Shown one piece after another: positions 7,063 to 8,319 of a DNA stretch of 8,319 nt. The notes under the pieces were generated by a model. That model was given only the letters and a program-made list of their open reading frames with translations. It ran no database searches and was not told the DNA's origin. Position 1 is the stretch's first letter, and each line of letters starts with the position of its first letter. The translations under genes were made by a program, and so were the position numbers. Source of the DNA: Halobacteriovoraceae bacterium (GTDB taxonomy: Bacteria > Bdellovibrionota > Bacteriovoracia > Bacteriovoracales > Bacteriovoracaceae); contig JABJPQ010000621.1 of the NCBI GenBank assembly GCA_018663815.1, positions 1-8,319 of the forward strand. The letters are read 5' to 3'.

Positions 7063-7840
7063 TTTGAATAGTTTAAAACGTGTTTTAATGATTTCTCACT
7101 ATACTTTTAAGGAGATCATTAAAAGTAAGATCCTTCTTAATACTTTATTTTTGGGTTTTGCAATTTTAACCATCACCTATGTCGCATTAAGTTTCACCTA
7201 CGGTGAGGCAACAAAAATCTCACTCGACTTTGGTCTTGGTTTATTGACAATGAGTTCTATCGGTATTGCAATCTTTATCGGGGTTGGTCTTCTCTCTAAG
7301 GAAATTGAAAGTCGAACTGTTTATATGGTAATTTCACGACCAGTAAAGCGCCATGAATTTATTATTGGGAAAATTCTTGGTTTAAATTTAGTGCTAATGC
7401 TAAATATAGCCATTCTGAGTGTTTTTACATATCTTACTTATTTTTATATTGGAGGTGTATTTACGTCCCTACTCATTTGGACCATCTTTTTTATTATGCT
7501 TGAGTCGCTGCTTGTTCTGCTTTTGGTCTGCTTACTTTCCTTAATTACAACTCAAACCCTCACGGTTATAATTTCACTTGCTGTATACGTTACCAGTCAT
7601 GGTATTCATACAGCTCTAAAGACAAGTTTTACCCAATCTCAGCCACTATTAGAACAGCTATTAAAAATACTTCATTACATACTTCCTGCCTTTTATAAAT
7701 TAAATATAAAAAGTTTTTTATTATACCAACAAGAAATTGCAACTTCCTATCTTTTGGGAGCTAGCCTTCATACATTGTTTTACTGCTTGTTTTTAGTTTT
7801 TCTATGCATTTATGTTTTTAAAACCAAAGACCTTAACTAA
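7052..7840 (+). CDS. ABC-2-type transporter permease (NosY/PilI-like)
   Basis: This 262-residue, six-segment membrane protein is the partner of the ATPase encoded just upstream. Hydrophobic segments lie near residues 27-47, 59-82, 107-135, 138-166, 168-188 and 231-257. The cytoplasmic loop after segment 2 has the hallmark sequence SKEIESRTVYMVISRPV (82-98) followed by KRHEFIIGKILGL, typical of ABC-2 permeases of the NosY/CcmB-like type, where it contacts the ATPase. Its length is normal for the family. The start ATG overlaps the ATPase end by 11 bases and has GAGG nine bases upstream, so translation is coupled. The exported or handled substrate is unknown. Position next to a pilin-like gene makes a PilI-like role in pilus assembly a reasonable hypothesis, but general exporters have the same architecture. 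Confidence 0.93.
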   Translation: MRFSLNSLKRVLMISHYTFKEIIKSKILLNTLFLGFAILTITYVALSFTYGEATKISLDFGLGLLTMSSIGIAIFIGVGLLSKEIESRTVYMVISRPVKRHEFIIGKILGLNLVLMLNIAILSVFTYLTYFYIGGVFTSLLIWTIFFIMLESLLVLLLVCLLSLITTQTLTVIISLAVYVTSHGIHTALKTSFTQSQPLLEQLLKILHYILPAFYKLNIKSFLLYQQEIATSYLLGASLHTLFYCLFLVFLCIYVFKTKDLN

Positions 7841-7987
7841 AAAGTCAAATACCGAATCTGTATAAATGATAGTATGTTGATTTGAAAGAGTGGATATAAT
7901 TAATTTGGAAACATCTTATGCTTCAAATACGATGGATGGCCAAAGAAAATTATAACTAATATCCTTTGGCCATTGCAATTTATACTC
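7841..7987. other. Intergenic gap between convergent genes, with isolated TATAAT
   Basis: These 147 bases separate the permease from the pilin-like gene. They hold the 10-bp inverted repeat listed separately and a perfect plus-strand TATAAT at 7895-7900. No -35 box stands at 16-18 bases from it (TTGATT at 7877-7882 is only 12 bases away). I found no small open frame with an SD in the gap. Confidence 0.4.
7936..7973. terminator. Hairpin between convergent genes, probable bidirectional terminator
   Basis: ATGGCCAAAG (7936-7945) and CTTTGGCCAT (7964-7973) form a perfect 10-bp inverted repeat around an 18-base AT-rich loop. It lies downstream of both converging genes: 95 bases after the permease stop and 14 bases past the pilin-like stop. 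Neither side has a classical run of T; the plus strand continues TTGCAATTTATAC. It is therefore either a weak intrinsic terminator serving both directions or a structure that stabilises the 3' end of the pilin-like mRNA. Confidence 0.5.
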
Positions 7988-8319
7988 TTAGTAACCTTGT
8001 CTTACATTTGAAAAGATCTTTTTATCAGTCAGGGTTATAACAGAAGAACCAGTGGCTCCGGTAGTGTTTGTAAATCCAGCCATAATTACACCTGCTGCAG
8101 AAATAGTAAAAGTTTGTGTTGCAAGAGAACTTTGGTTCCCCATACTTGCATCAACAATATAAGTTACAGCATCAGCAACAACGGCACCATTCCCTTTTCC
8201 TGCAGGGTACCAAGTATCTGTTGCACCAGCTGCAGACGAAACTGCTGCTGCTTCTCCTGGACAACCAGCAGAACTCATTCCTGAACGAATCGCCGTAGTT
8301 GTTGAAGTTGCATCAAGAG
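7988..8319 (-). CDS. Ala/Ser/Thr-rich secreted protein, probable type IV pilin C-terminal part (5' end outside window)
   Basis: Only the last 109 residues are in the window; the frame stays open to the right edge, and the ATG at 8278 is internal (upstream codons read ...T-A-I-R-S-G). Ala, Ser and Thr make up about 44% of the visible residues, Gly is frequent, and there is a single Cys in SAGCPGEA. The composition, the small hydrophobic beta-like strands (DAVTYIVDAS, TQTFTISAAG, SSVITLT) and the short tail resemble the globular head of a type IV major pilin or pseudopilin. The defining N-terminal prepilin peptide and hydrophobic helix would be off the window, so this is not proven. Its G+C is visibly higher than its neighbours', explained largely by Ala/Gly codons, as expected for an abundant surface protein. 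It converges with the ABC permease gene. A phage or other repeat-type surface protein remains possible. Many surface Ser/Thr could be glycosylated. Confidence 0.55.
   Translation of the reverse strand, partial: LDATSTTTAIRSGMSSAGCPGEAAAVSSAAGATDTWYPAGKGNGAVVADAVTYIVDASMGNQSSLATQTFTISAAGVIMAGFTNTTGATGSSVITLTDKKIFSNVRQGY

Noticed and set aside
8116..8298. Plus-strand Leu/Gln-rich open frame
   Set aside because: Its Leu/Gln runs are the reverse complement of the Ala/Thr/Ser codons of the pilin-like gene.
1..8319. tRNA, rRNA, CRISPR arrays, insertion sequences, tandem repeats
   Set aside because: Read through on both strands without finding cloverleaf-like elements, regularly spaced repeats, transposase motifs or flanking terminal repeats.

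Overview
This is an AT-rich window (roughly one third G+C by eye) with tightly packed genes, SD-led starts and short gene overlaps. It looks like the chromosome of a Gram-negative bacterium. The combination of a TPR + ABC ATPase + ABC permease module beside a pilin-like gene, with low G+C, suggests a Deltaproteobacteria/Bdellovibrionota-type organism (for example a Bacteriovorax-like predator). That placement is inference from gene content, not from a marker gene.

Layout. Positions 1-6178 hold a five-gene block read right to left on the minus strand: an anchored TPR protein (5372-6178), a TMTC/GT-C-like multi-pass membrane protein (3721-5400), a second GT39/PMT-like multi-pass membrane protein (2252-3691), a BchE-type B12-binding-domain radical SAM protein (691-2259), and a second, smaller radical SAM protein that runs off the left edge (1-698). 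Genes overlap or are separated by about 30 bases at most, so one operon is likely. Divergent from it, across only 29 bases of palindromic AT-rich DNA, are an ABC ATPase (6208-7062) and its ABC-2-type permease (7052-7840). After a 147-base gap with a perfect 10-bp inverted repeat, an Ala/Ser/Thr-rich secreted, probably pilin-like protein (7988-8319) converges from the right and is cut at its N-terminus by the window edge.

How the genes may work together. TPR + ABC ATPase + ABC-2 permease beside a pilin recalls pilG-pilH-pilI next to pilA in Myxococcus xanthus, where the three genes are needed for type IV pilus formation. Two GT-C-like membrane proteins in the TPR operon suggest lipid-linked sugar transfer on the periplasmic side, and the Ser/Thr-rich pilin-like protein is an obvious candidate acceptor. 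The two radical SAM enzymes, of different subclasses, could modify the lipid carrier, a sugar or a peptide. None of the substrates can be read from the sequence. The linked hypothesis is a surface-structure assembly and glycosylation locus. No RNA genes, insertion sequences, CRISPR arrays or other mobile elements were seen.
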